Source of the DNA: SPCO01 sp964579825
GTDB lineage: Bacteria > Chloroflexota > Limnocylindria > Limnocylindrales > CSP1-4
DNA length: 64,000 bases
Assembly: GCA_964579825.1 (NCBI GenBank)
Contig: CAZOHT010000012.1
Span: 1-64,000, forward strand
Direction of reading: 5' to 3'
The notes beneath the pieces are model-generated. The model worked only from the letters and a program-made list of their open reading frames with translations. It was not told the DNA's origin and did not search any database. How positions within the stretch are numbered: the stretch's first letter is position 1; each line of letters starts with the position of its first letter. A program made the position numbers and the translations under genes. Positions 17,240 to 25,651 of the stretch are shown here, piece by piece.

Positions 17240-18327
17240 GCCATGGCCTCCGCGAGGGGCTCCTGGACTCGGTACGGTCGAGCGCCACGGGCCGAGGCGT
17301 GGCTGACCCAGTCGCGAGCGACGAGGACCTCGGCGATCTCGACGGCGTTCGTCGCTGCGCCCTTGCGCAGGTTGTCCGACACGACCCAGAACGCGATGCC
17401 GCGATCGTCCGGGATGGACACGTCCTGGCGGACCCGTCCCACGAAGATCTCGTCGCGCCCGGTCGCCTCGGTCGCCAGCGGGTACTCGTGCGAGGCCGGG
17501 TCGTCCTTGACGATGACGCCCTGCACGGCCGCGAACAGCTCACGGGCCCTGGCCGGTGTGAGCGGGTCGCGGGTCTCCACGTGGACCGCCTCCGAATGGC
17601 TGACGAAGACCGGGATACGGACCGCGGTGCACGAGATGCGCAGGTCTGGCAGGCCCAGGATCTTGCGATCCTCGGTGACGACCTTCCACTCCTCCTTCGT
17701 GTAGCCGTTGGGCAGGAACACGTCGATCTCGGGCAGGGCATTGAAGGCGATCGGGTGCGGGTAGACGACGGCGACCTTCGCCTCGCCGTTCACGTGAGCC
17801 CGGATCTGGCCTTCCATCTCGGCGATGGCGTCCGCGCCGGTGCCCGACACGGACTGGTAGGTGTCCACGACGACCCGCTCCAGCCCGACGCTGTCGCGCA
17901 GCGCCATCAGGACGGGCGCGAGCTGCATCGTCGAGCAGTTCGGGTTGGCGATGATGCCTTCGTGGCCCTCCAGGTCATGCGGGTTGACCTGTGAGACGAC
18001 GAGCGGGATGTCGGGCTCCATCCGCCAGGCGGACGAGTTGTCGATGACGGTGGCGCCTCGGGCGGCGGCGGCCGGGGCCAGGTCGCGCGAGATGTCGGCG
18101 CCGGCGCTGAAGAGGGCGATATCGACGCCGTCGAACGCCTCGGGGACGGCCTCCGCGATCTCGAGTGTCTGCCCTCGGACCGACACGCTCCGACCGGCCG
18201 ACCGGCCGGACGCGAGCAGGCGCAGCTCCCCTACCGGGAAGTCGCGTTCACCGAGGACCTGGATCATCGTCCGACCGACGACGCCGGTGGCGCCGACGAC
18301 GGCGACGGTGAGTGGTTGGCCGTTCAT
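17236..18327 (-). CDS. asd: Aspartate-semialdehyde dehydrogenase
   Basis: The 363-aa enzyme begins with the NADP-binding VAVVGATGVVGRTMIQVL. It has the catalytic cysteine in IIANPNCSTMQLAPVL (Cys131) and the later TYQSVSGTGADAI and SCTAVRIPVFVSHSEAVHVE blocks, the last with the active-site histidine. It reduces aspartyl phosphate to aspartate semialdehyde for lysine/diaminopimelate, threonine and methionine. MPRMNGQ at 18336 is an alternative start three codons upstream; a GGAG lies 2 nt before that one and 11 nt before the chosen one. A TATACT -10 box lies about 50 bp upstream. Confidence 0.95.
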   Translation of the reverse strand: MNGQPLTVAVVGATGVVGRTMIQVLGERDFPVGELRLLASGRSAGRSVSVRGQTLEIAEAVPEAFDGVDIALFSAGADISRDLAPAAAARGATVIDNSSAWRMEPDIPLVVSQVNPHDLEGHEGIIANPNCSTMQLAPVLMALRDSVGLERVVVDTYQSVSGTGADAIAEMEGQIRAHVNGEAKVAVVYPHPIAFNALPEIDVFLPNGYTKEEWKVVTEDRKILGLPDLRISCTAVRIPVFVSHSEAVHVETRDPLTPARARELFAAVQGVIVKDDPASHEYPLATEATGRDEIFVGRVRQDVSIPDDRGIAFWVVSDNLRKGAATNAVEIAEVLVARDWVSHASARGARPYRVQEPLAEAMA

Positions 18328-18374
18328 CCTGGGCATGGCTCCGCACGCTCTGTCGCTTGTCCGGGCACGGCGGG

Positions 18375-18380
18375 AGTATA
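18375..18380 (-). promoter_or_regulatory. -10 box upstream of asd
   Basis: TATACT on the minus strand is followed by CCCGCC, matching the TGcTAnACTCCGCC-like -10 regions seen before nusA, rplS and rpsB. The -35 element is weak. Confidence 0.5.
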
Positions 18381-18437
18381 CCAGCGGCTCCCGCTCGATC
18401 CGCCTTGCATCCCTCGTGCCGGCCCCACCGGATACGG

Positions 18438-18465
18438 AAGGGCCGCCGGTGTCCCGACGGCCCTT
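18438..18465 (-). terminator. Hairpin after pnp (possible terminator)
   Basis: AAGGGCCG (18438-18445) is perfectly complementary to CGGCCCTT (18458-18465) with a 12-nt loop. It lies 38-65 bp past the pnp stop and before the asd promoter. There is no U tract, so it may protect the 3' end rather than terminate. Confidence 0.4.
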
Positions 18466-18502
18466 CGCGAGTGACGGGTGAGGGTGCCTTCCGGCTGGAG
18501 CC

Positions 18503-21088
18503 CTATGCGGGGTCCTTGGCCAGGTGGCGCTGCATCGCAGCCTTGCGCGACAGGTTGACGCGGCCCTGGCGGTCGACTTCGAGGACGACCACCATGATCT
18601 CGTCGCCGACGGACACGACGTCCTCGACGGTCGGGACGTGGTAGTCGGCCAGCTCGCCGATCCGGACCAGGCCTTCCTTGCCGGGCATGATCTCCACGAA
18701 GGCACCGAAGCCCATGATCCGGGTGACCTTGCCCATGTAGAGCGCGCCCACCTCGACCTCACGGGTCAGGCTGTTGATCCAGTCGATCGCCTTGCGGGCG
18801 TTCTCACCGGAGACGGCCGCGATCTCGACCGTGCCGTCGTCCTCCACGTTGATCTCGGTGGAGGTCTCTTCCTGGATCTTGCGGATCATCGATCCACCCT
18901 TGCCGATGATCTCGCGGATCTTCTCGGGGTTGATCTTGATCGTCGTGATGCGCGGCGCGAAGTCGCTCATCTCGGCGCGGGTCTCGGGCATGACCTCGGT
19001 CATCTTGTCGAGGATCTGGAGGCGGGCCGCCAGGGCCTGCTCGAGACCGCCGCGGATGATCGCCTCGTTGATGCCCTTGACCTTGATGTCCATCTGCAGG
19101 GCGGTGATGCCGTCCCGCGTGCCGGTCACCTTGAAGTCCATGTCGCCGACCGAGTCCTCCTTGCCGAGGATGTCGGTCAGGACCACGAACCGGCCGTCCG
19201 GCTCGCTGATCAGGCCCATCGCCGCACCGGCGACCGGGGCGGAGATCGGGACGCCGGCGTCCATCAGGGCGAGGGTCGAGCCGCAGGTCGACGCCATCGA
19301 CGTCGAGCCGTTGGACGACATGCACTCGGACACGAGCCGGATGACGTACGGGAACTCGTCGTGGCTCGGCAGGACCGGGTAGAGCGCCCGCTCGGCCAGG
19401 TTGCCGTGCCCGATGTCGCGGCGGCTGGGGCCACGCATCGGCTTGTTCTCACCCGTGGAATAGGGCGGGAAGTTGTAGTGGTGGATGTAACGCTTCTCGG
19501 TCTTCGGGCTGATCGTGTCGATCCGCTGGACATCGCTCGACGCACCGAGCGTGGCGACGGTCAGGACCTGGGTCTCACCGCGGGTGAAGACGCCGGAGCC
19601 GTGGGCACGCGGCACGAGGCCGACTTCCACGGAGATCTTGCGCAGCTCGGTCACGCCGCGGCCGTCCATCCGGATGCCCTCGTCGAGGACGAGCTTGCGG
19701 GCGACCTTCTTGTTGATGAGGCTGAACAGACCCTTGCTGACGCGCGCCTCGCGGCGGGCGGCTTCGAGGATGGCCTTCGAGTCGCCCTCGCCGGTCCGGT
19801 TGGCCCGGAACGAGTTCGCGATGCCCTCCTTGAGCGCGGCGATGCGACCCGGCAGGTCGTTGCCGAACCAGATGAGCAGGTTGGCGGTCGCCTCGGCATC
19901 CGGGCCGGCCCGATGGGCCTGCGCCAGCTCGATGCCGAAGAAGCGGCTCAGGGTCTCGAGCTTGTAGTTCTCGAGATCCGGGTAGCCCTCGCGGGCGATC
20001 GTCAGGGTGTCGAGGTAGCGGCCCTGCTCGAAGCGGGTGCCGTCGGCCAGCGCGGCCTCCAGGAACGCCAGGTCGAAGCCGACCGAGTGGCCGACGATCG
20101 TGGCGTCACCGATGAACTTGACCGCCTGGGCGGCCGCCTCCGCGGGGCTCGGGGCCTTCGCGACGTCCTTGTCGGTGATGCCGTGCATCTGGTTGCCCAG
20201 GATGCTGCGACCGGGGTTGACCAGCGTGGACCAGCGGTCCGTGATCTTGCCCTTCTTGACCTTGACGGCGGCGATCTCCAGGAGGTCCGCCATCTTTGGG
20301 TCCGTGCCGGTCGTCTCGACGTCCACGATGACGAATTCGTCGCCGGCGTCCGCCTTGGCGGCGAAGTCGAGGACCGAGCCGGTGCCGGCCTCGAGGAACG
20401 GCACGCTCTTCTTCTTGCCGACCGCCTTCTGGAGCTCCTCCTGGAGATCCACGAGCGGCTGGAGGGCGCGGTGGCCGAACAGGATGGCCTCGGCCATGAC
20501 GGACTCGGGCAGGAGCTTGGCGCCCGCCTCGACCATCATGATCGCGTCGCGCGTGCCGGAGACGACCAGGTCGAGCTCCGAGTCGGCCAGTTCGCTGTAG
20601 GTGGGGTTGACCACGAACTCGCCGTTGATGCGGCCGATGCGGACGGCGCCGATCGGGCCTGCGAACGGGATCTCGCTGATGGTCAGCGCGGCGGACGCGG
20701 CGACGGTGCCGATGACGTCCGGCTCGTTCTCCTGGTCGGTCGACAGGACCGTGATGACCAGCTGGATGTCGTCCTTGTATCCCTCGGGGAAGAGCGGGCG
20801 GATCGGGCGGTCGGTCTGGCGGGCGGCCAGGGTCGCGGCTTCGGAGGCACGGGCCTCACGCTTGATGAAGCCGCCCGGGATCTTGCCCGCGGCGTACATG
20901 CGCTCTTCGAACTCGACCGTGAGCGGGAAGAAATCCAGCCCGGGTCGCGGCTCGGAGCGGTTGGCGGTGCCGAGCACCATGGTGTCGCCGTAGCGGACGG
21001 TGACGGCGCCGCCGGCGAGTCCGGCGAGTCGGCCGGTCTCGATCGTGAGCGTGCGGCCGCCGATCTGGGTTTCGAATGTCTGGGGCAA
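18503..21088 (-). CDS. pnp: Polyribonucleotide nucleotidyltransferase with embedded DEDDh exonuclease domain
   Basis: The 861-aa protein (PNPase is usually about 700-750) begins with a first RNase PH domain (about 1-225). A second PH domain (about 462-690) has the active-site VSECMSSNGSTSMASTCGS and GDMDFKVTGT. Then come a KH domain with GKGG (about 725-785) and an S1 domain (about 795-855). Between the PH domains sits a complete DnaQ-type exonuclease (about 249-414): Exo I VDVETTG (Asp256, Glu258), Exo II GHSVGFD (Asp339), Exo III HRAGPD (His392, Asp397). Phosphorolysis and hydrolysis could thus act in one ring. The TTG start at 21088 has GGAGG 9 nt upstream; no in-frame ATG fits. Confidence 0.95.
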   Translation of the reverse strand: MPQTFETQIGGRTLTIETGRLAGLAGGAVTVRYGDTMVLGTANRSEPRPGLDFFPLTVEFEERMYAAGKIPGGFIKREARASEAATLAARQTDRPIRPLFPEGYKDDIQLVITVLSTDQENEPDVIGTVAASAALTISEIPFAGPIGAVRIGRINGEFVVNPTYSELADSELDLVVSGTRDAIMMVEAGAKLLPESVMAEAILFGHRALQPLVDLQEELQKAVGKKKSVPFLEAGTGSVLDFAAKADAGDEFVIVDVETTGTDPKMADLLEIAAVKVKKGKITDRWSTLVNPGRSILGNQMHGITDKDVAKAPSPAEAAAQAVKFIGDATIVGHSVGFDLAFLEAALADGTRFEQGRYLDTLTIAREGYPDLENYKLETLSRFFGIELAQAHRAGPDAEATANLLIWFGNDLPGRIAALKEGIANSFRANRTGEGDSKAILEAARREARVSKGLFSLINKKVARKLVLDEGIRMDGRGVTELRKISVEVGLVPRAHGSGVFTRGETQVLTVATLGASSDVQRIDTISPKTEKRYIHHYNFPPYSTGENKPMRGPSRRDIGHGNLAERALYPVLPSHDEFPYVIRLVSECMSSNGSTSMASTCGSTLALMDAGVPISAPVAGAAMGLISEPDGRFVVLTDILGKEDSVGDMDFKVTGTRDGITALQMDIKVKGINEAIIRGGLEQALAARLQILDKMTEVMPETRAEMSDFAPRITTIKINPEKIREIIGKGGSMIRKIQEETSTEINVEDDGTVEIAAVSGENARKAIDWINSLTREVEVGALYMGKVTRIMGFGAFVEIMPGKEGLVRIGELADYHVPTVEDVVSVGDEIMVVVLEVDRQGRVNLSRKAAMQRHLAKDPA

Positions 21089-21172
21089 GTGTGCGTTCCT
21101 CCATGTCCGTGGAGGAGGATCCGACCTGTGGGCAGATCGGCCACTCTGGGCCGTTGGGCGTCGAACGCGATG

Positions 21173-21196
21173 GGACCCCGGGCTGTGCCGGGGTCC
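21173..21196 (-). promoter_or_regulatory. rpsO-pnp intergenic RNA hairpin
   Basis: GGACCCCGG (21173-21181) pairs perfectly with CCGGGGTCC (21188-21196), giving a 9-bp GC-rich stem with a 6-nt loop in the 121-nt spacer between rpsO and pnp. No U tract follows. In E. coli a hairpin at the same place is cut by RNase III and mediates PNPase autoregulation; a similar role here is inference. Confidence 0.5.
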
Positions 21197-21209
21197 GGGA
21201 GCGGCGTCG

Positions 21210-21479
21210 CTAGCGGCGGAGTCCGAGTCGTCCGATGACGACACGGTAGCGCGCGCTGTCCTTCTTCATGAGATATGCGAGAAGGCGGCGGCGCTGGCCG
21301 ACGAGCTTGAGGAGGCCGCGGCGCGAATGATTGTCCTTGGGGAAGCTTCGAAGATGTCCGGTCAGCTCCTTGATCCGCTCCGTCAGGAGGGCGATCTGGA
21401 CTTCCGGTGAACCGGTGTCACCTTCCTTGGTGGCAAACCCGGTGATGATCTCCTGCTTCTCTTCCCGCGCAAGCGGCAC
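21210..21479 (-). CDS. rpsO: 30S ribosomal protein S15
   Basis: The 89-aa product has the expected length and motifs: FATKEGDTGSPEVQIALLTE, HLRSFPKDNHSRRGL and GQRRRLLAYLMKKD. S15 binds the central domain of 16S rRNA. The GTG at 21479 is chosen because GGAGG lies 5 nt upstream and the protein then starts in the family's usual register (MPLAREEKQE). rpsO-pnp is a classic pair. A -10 box at 21531 gives a leader of about 45 nt. Confidence 0.96.
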   Translation of the reverse strand: MPLAREEKQEIITGFATKEGDTGSPEVQIALLTERIKELTGHLRSFPKDNHSRRGLLKLVGQRRRLLAYLMKKDSARYRVVIGRLGLRR

Positions 21480-21530
21480 TCGTTCCTCCGAACACGAACT
21501 TCTATCGTTGACTTCTGTTATGACCGACGG

Positions 21531-21536
21531 ATGGTA
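21531..21536 (-). promoter_or_regulatory. -10 box upstream of rpsO
   Basis: TGC-TACCAT followed by CCGTCGG on the minus strand fits the extended -10 pattern seen before other ribosomal genes here. The -35 match is weak. Confidence 0.4.
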
Positions 21537-21539
21537 GCA

Positions 21540-21964
21540 GGCCGAGCGCGAAGTTGCACGCACGAGCGTGAACGGGCGTTCTGACGCGGCTCGTGCCGGG
21601 CCGATCTCACCTACTGTCGCGCGCCGCTACCACCAATTGCACATCTCGAACAGGTGAGCGTGGACCCGTCCCGGATCCGCCGGTCCAAGCCCACTGGTCG
21701 CCCGTCCACGAGGCGTTCGGCGCGATCTTGCGCCTCACAGATGCACTGTGGCTGGTCGCGCCCGCTTCACGTCCTTGCGGCTGGCCCGATCTTCCCATAT
21801 GCGTGTGTACGCAGCGCTAGCTCGAGATCGGGCCGCATCGGACCGCCCGATGGCCGATCATGAGCGTGGATCCGGTGCTCACACGGGTCCTCCGGCCCCG
21901 AACGACACGCTAGTGCTGTCCTGGCGCGCAGATGGGCGGATCTCGGCGATGCGAGCCACGTCCG
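21540..21964. other. Gene-free interval with a 10-bp inverted repeat
   Basis: No convincing coding frame, tRNA or known RNA is seen in these roughly 425 bp. The one clear structure is GGCCCGATCT (21783-21792) perfectly complementary to AGATCGGGCC (21825-21834). Its 32-nt loop contains a small GCGT/ACGC hairpin, and a second short hairpin CATCGG/CCGATG (21836-21852) follows directly. It could be a structured RNA or a protein-binding palindrome. Confidence 0.45.
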
Positions 21965-22426
21965 TCAGATCGGTGGATCGAATGGCACGCGGAACGTGAA
22001 GGCGTCAGCGGTCGGGCCGAGGCGATCTAGCAGCGCCAGGCGCTCCTTGGCTTCCTCGATCGTGGGCCGATGGCCGGTTGGGACCCACCACAGGGCCATG
22101 TAGGCCGTCTCGTATTTCTCGAACCATTCGCGGCGGCGGCTCATGACGCCCGTATGGTCGGACGTGTACGTGAATGCGCGGAGCGCTTCGATCGACGCCC
22201 AGACCGACATGTTGGAGATGATCAGCGGGTCATCGAACGAGTGGAGTGACGTCGCGTTGCCCTCGGCCGTCTGCAGGCGCCAGACGAAACCCGGACTCGA
22301 GTCGGCCAGCGCGTTGATCCCGTCCAGCGCCGCCATGAAGTCCGCGATCTGCGGCGAGTCGACGGGCGCGAGCAACCGACCGATGTTGGCCTGCGCGAGT
22401 TGGTAGCCGACCGCCGGATCCGTCAC
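21965..22426 (-). CDS. DUF3291 family protein
   Basis: The 153-aa protein has the DUF3291 landmarks: YQLAQANIGRLLAPVDSP near the N-terminus, the FVWRLQ block, IISNMSVWASIEALRAFTY, and YMALWWVPTGHRPTIEEAKERL. The fold is an antibiotic-monooxygenase-like dimeric ferredoxin barrel; the function is unknown. It starts at GTG (22426), 6 bp after the stop of the upstream DUF1801 gene, and is probably co-transcribed with it. Confidence 0.88.
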   Translation of the reverse strand: MTDPAVGYQLAQANIGRLLAPVDSPQIADFMAALDGINALADSSPGFVWRLQTAEGNATSLHSFDDPLIISNMSVWASIEALRAFTYTSDHTGVMSRRREWFEKYETAYMALWWVPTGHRPTIEEAKERLALLDRLGPTADAFTFRVPFDPPI

Positions 22427-22432
22427 GCCGCC

Positions 22433-22801
22433 CTACGGCTTCGCGTGTGCCGCGTTCTCGGCGACGCGGATCTCGATGATGCGCGTGACGAGCGAGGTCG
22501 GGATGGGCCTGGACGCGGGGAACCGGATGGTCCCCTTCCCCGCCAGGTAAGGCTCGATCTCCGCGCCGAGGCCCTGCACGACCTCATCGCTCGCGGGGAA
22601 CAGGCTGTAGTGGTTCTTGAAGGCGTCGTACGACACGAGGAACTGGCCGCCGTGGCTCCGGAACGCCGGCATCTTGTAGGCCAGCACTTCGGTCGCCTCG
22701 GGGGCCGCGGCGCGGATCGTGGCGCGCAGCGTGTCCATCGCCGGCCGGCGATCGTCCGCCAGGGTCGCCAGGTACTCGTCGACGGTCGTGGGTCCGGCCA
22801 A
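22433..22801 (-). CDS. DUF1801 (YdhG-like) protein
   Basis: The roughly 122-aa protein has the YdhG/DUF1801 pattern: TVDEYLATLADDRRPAMDTL, the YKMPAF signature near residue 42, FKNHYSLFP, and the KGTIRFPASRPIP segment. The family includes a proposed iron chaperone (FRA) and stress proteins, but its biochemical role is uncertain. The TTG at 22801 is preferred because GAGGAG lies 6 nt upstream; a GTG at 22819 in the same frame is an alternative. Confidence 0.85.
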   Translation of the reverse strand: MAGPTTVDEYLATLADDRRPAMDTLRATIRAAAPEATEVLAYKMPAFRSHGGQFLVSYDAFKNHYSLFPASDEVVQGLGAEIEPYLAGKGTIRFPASRPIPTSLVTRIIEIRVAENAAHAKP

Positions 22802-22866
22802 GCTGCTCTCCTCGTGCACGGGGTCGTCGCGGCATCATCCCATGCCGGTGCCGGCACGGGCGACCC

Positions 22867-23604
22867 TCAGGCGAACGCCACCGACACACGACCGGGCGAC
22901 ACCACGTCGGGCAACGCGACCGAACCGCGCGCGACGATCGCCGTGGTCGCTGCACCACCGACGACCACCTCGTATCGCCCATCCGGCGGGACCGCCATCG
23001 GCAGGTCGAAGGTGAGCCGTCCGTCGCCGAGCGTTCCGGTCAGGGTGACCGGACGACCGAGCAGCTCCGCCGCGCCACGGAGGTCGCCGGTCCGGATGCG
23101 TTCGCGGATCTCGCTGCTGCGGACCTGGCGTCCATCTGACTCGAACGGCGGGACGACCACCACCTCGAACCCGTCGCGCTCTCCCAACGACGCCAGCGCG
23201 GTCGGCGTCCCCTGGCGCTCGAACCCGAACGCGGCATCGGGTGTCATCAGGAACCCGCGAAGGTCCACGCGCGAGCGGATCCGCCCCACGAACGCGTCGT
23301 ACGTCGTGTGTCGGAGGTCGTCATCGAAGTGCTGGACGACCGTCACGGCCACGCCGGCGGACGCCAGGCGCTCCAGGCGCTCCTCGGAATCGATCAGGAG
23401 CGGTGGCGCGTTCCCGGTGAGCACCTCGTCGGGATGGTGATCGAACGTGATGACGGTCGGTGCGGCCCCGTCCCGAGCGGCCTCGGCGACGAGATGCCCA
23501 AGCAGGTACGCATGGCCGAGGTGCAGGCCATCGAACACCCCGACGACGACGAAGACGGGCCCGAGCCCGGGGCTCAGGCGCTCGACTCCCTGGACGACCT
23601 CCAT
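22867..23604 (-). CDS. ribF: FAD synthetase (RibF N-terminal-type) lacking a recognisable riboflavin kinase domain
   Basis: The 245-aa protein has the nucleotidyltransferase half of RibF: VGVFDGLHLGH (residues 21-31), TFDHHPDEVL, and RSSEIRERIRTGDLRGAAELLGRP. Full RibF (about 310 aa) continues into a riboflavin kinase domain with GFPTAN; here only about 60 residues remain, reading GDGRLTFDLPMAV, without that motif. So FMN-to-FAD adenylylation is plausible, while flavokinase activity is doubtful. The position after truB is the usual one, 8 bp downstream. Confidence 0.8.
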   Translation of the reverse strand: MEVVQGVERLSPGLGPVFVVVGVFDGLHLGHAYLLGHLVAEAARDGAAPTVITFDHHPDEVLTGNAPPLLIDSEERLERLASAGVAVTVVQHFDDDLRHTTYDAFVGRIRSRVDLRGFLMTPDAAFGFERQGTPTALASLGERDGFEVVVVPPFESDGRQVRSSEIRERIRTGDLRGAAELLGRPVTLTGTLGDGRLTFDLPMAVPPDGRYEVVVGGAATTAIVARGSVALPDVVSPGRVSVAFA

Positions 23605-23612
23605 CGCCGCCC

Positions 23613-24626
23613 TCAGTCCGTGGCGTCGGCGGGGTCGGACCCTGCCGAGGCGGGGGTGGCGATGGCGACCGCGACGGGGACGTTCGGACTCGGGGCCGGG
23701 CTCACGAATACCTTGTCGGGCGCCAGGCGCGTGCCGTCGGCCGTTGCGATCGCCGCCAGGCGCCCGTCCGGGCCGCGAAGCCGGTAGTGCGCGGCCGTCG
23801 GCGCCGGGATCCCCGCGACCGGCCGGACATACTGCCCGCGCGCCACGGCGATCAGCTCCGTCTCGGTCAGGTCGATGCTCGGGAAGGCGTCGAGTCCATC
23901 GTCGATCGGCCGCAGGATCGCGGTCAGGCCCTCGGGACCATCGGCGGCGGCCGCCCGCACGTCGTCGAGCGGCACGGCCTCCGCCGACTCGAACGGTCCG
24001 GACGCCGTGCGAGAGAGGGCACCCAGGTAGGCGGCACTCCCCACGGACTCGCCCAGGTCCCGGGCGATGGCGCGCACGTACGTGCCGGCGGAACACGTGA
24101 CATCGACGATCGCGATCGGTCGCTCCGGGTCCGAGCCGTCCCAGTCGATCATCGTGAGGGCGTGCAGGGTGACCTCCCGCTCGGCGAGCACGACCGTCTC
24201 GCCGGCGCGGGCCATCGCATACGCCCGTCGGCCGCCCACCTTGATCGCGCTGTACGCGGGCGGGCGCTGCGAGATCGGCCCCACCATCGCCGCCAGCGCC
24301 GTCTCCACGGCCTCCCGCGACGGAGCCGGACCGTCGGCCGGGGTGATCTCACCTTCGAGGTCGTCGGTCGTGGACGAGCCACCGAAACAGACCGTGGCGC
24401 GGTAGCGCTTCGTATCGCCCAGGTGGTACTCGACGACGCGCGTGGCGTGACCCAGGAAGATCGGCAGGACGCCACCCGCGAACGGATCGAGCGTGCCGCC
24501 GTGGCCCACCCGCTTCGTCGCCGCCAATCGTCGGATGAGCGCGACGACGTCGTGCGAGGTCGGACCGGCCGGCTTGTCGATGACGAGGATCCCGTCCAGC
24601 CCGGGACCGAGCGAGGAGCGCGCCAC
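23613..24626 (-). CDS. truB: tRNA pseudouridine(55) synthase
   Basis: The 337-aa protein starts GILVIDKPAGPTSHDVV and has the catalytic GHGGTLDPFAGGVLP block with Asp47, then KRYRATVCFG, RPPAYSAIKVGG and CSAGTYVRAIARDLG. It makes pseudouridine at position 55 in the tRNA T-loop. The C-terminal extension of about 40 residues is Ala/Pro-rich and not a PUA domain. The start is the GTG at 24626, 5 bp after the nrnA stop. Confidence 0.95.
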   Translation of the reverse strand: MARSSLGPGLDGILVIDKPAGPTSHDVVALIRRLAATKRVGHGGTLDPFAGGVLPIFLGHATRVVEYHLGDTKRYRATVCFGGSSTTDDLEGEITPADGPAPSREAVETALAAMVGPISQRPPAYSAIKVGGRRAYAMARAGETVVLAEREVTLHALTMIDWDGSDPERPIAIVDVTCSAGTYVRAIARDLGESVGSAAYLGALSRTASGPFESAEAVPLDDVRAAAADGPEGLTAILRPIDDGLDAFPSIDLTETELIAVARGQYVRPVAGIPAPTAAHYRLRGPDGRLAAIATADGTRLAPDKVFVSPAPSPNVPVAVAIATPASAGSDPADATD

Positions 24627-24631
24627 GCGAG

Positions 24632-25651
24632 CTAGCGGCGAACGCCGGCGACCAGCCGACGCGCCTCCGCGACGACCGCCTCGCGGGCCGCATCCGGGGG
24701 GCCATCGAAGCTGGCGCCGGATGCCCGAGCGTGTCCTCCCCCACCGAACGTGCCGGTCAGGACGGTCGCATCGACGCCACCGGGCTTCGTGCGGACGCTG
24801 ATCCGGGTCGCGGCCCCGGCCTCCTTGAAGAGGATGGCCACCTCCGCGGCGTCGGACTGTGAGAGCAGGTCGATGATGCCCTCGGAGTGGGCCCGGGTGG
24901 CCCCGGTCGCCGCGACGTCGGCGTCGGTCAGCGTGGACCAGACGATCCGGCCCTCGTCCGTGCTCTCGAGGCGGTCGAGGATGCGGCCGAACAGCCGCAA
25001 CTGCGCCTCCGGCTTGGTCCGGTAGAGCTGCGTCGAGATGTCGGACAGCGGCGCGCCGGCGTCGACCAGGGCCGCGGCCACGGCGAGCGTCCGCGGGGTG
25101 GCATTCGGATGGGCGAACGTGGCGGTGTCCATGACGACACCGGCCATCAGGTTCGCAGCCAGTGCACCGTCGTCGGTGGTGAGCGGGACACCGAGCCGAG
25201 CGGCCAGCAGGGTCACCATCTCGCACGTGGCCGCGGACTGCGGTTCGATCCAGTCGCCGGCCTCGGCCGCGTCGTTGGACGCGTGATGATCGACGATGAC
25301 GCGTGGCAGGCTCGCGAACAGATCGGCGTGCCGGACCCCCACGTCCCCGACGCGCGACAAGGCCCCACAGTCCGAGATGACGAGCAGGTCGTAGGTCGCG
25401 GTGGGATCCGGGTCCGTGCGGAACCGTTCGACGCCGGGCATGAATGCGTACAGGGGCGGCGGCTCGTCCGTGCAGACCGGATCGGCCGTGCCGCCGAGCG
25501 ACTCCACGATCCGGATGATCGCGAGGGTCGCCCCGAGCGTGTCGGCGTCGGGATTCTCGTGGCTGACCGCCAGGACGCGGCGAGCGCCACGGAGCCGCTC
25601 CACGACGACCGACGGGACGGCGTCCAGGTAGGCGTCGAGGAACGCGGTCAT
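24632..25651 (-). CDS. nrnA: DHH/DHHA1 phosphoesterase (NrnA-type nanoRNase/pAp phosphatase)
   Basis: The 339-aa protein has the DHH-family motifs: SHENPDADTLGA, ISDCGALSRVG and the namesake VDHHASN (about residue 118). The C-terminal DHHA1 domain has GGGGHARASGA. NrnA degrades 2-5-nt RNAs from the 5' end and dephosphorylates pAp. The rbfA-nrnA-truB order is typical of Gram-positives. It overlaps the rbfA stop by 4 nt. Confidence 0.92.
   Translation of the reverse strand: MTAFLDAYLDAVPSVVVERLRGARRVLAVSHENPDADTLGATLAIIRIVESLGGTADPVCTDEPPPLYAFMPGVERFRTDPDPTATYDLLVISDCGALSRVGDVGVRHADLFASLPRVIVDHHASNDAAEAGDWIEPQSAATCEMVTLLAARLGVPLTTDDGALAANLMAGVVMDTATFAHPNATPRTLAVAAALVDAGAPLSDISTQLYRTKPEAQLRLFGRILDRLESTDEGRIVWSTLTDADVAATGATRAHSEGIIDLLSQSDAAEVAILFKEAGAATRISVRTKPGGVDATVLTGTFGGGGHARASGASFDGPPDAAREAVVAEARRLVAGVRR

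Noticed and set aside
18524..21238. A 904-codon open frame on the plus strand opposite pnp
   Set aside because: Antisense shadow of the PNPase gene; low-complexity Asp/Val/Leu composition and no recognisable domain.
21540..21964. tRNA or rRNA gene in the empty interval
   Set aside because: No acceptor stem, T-loop consensus or rRNA-like sequence could be found on either strand.
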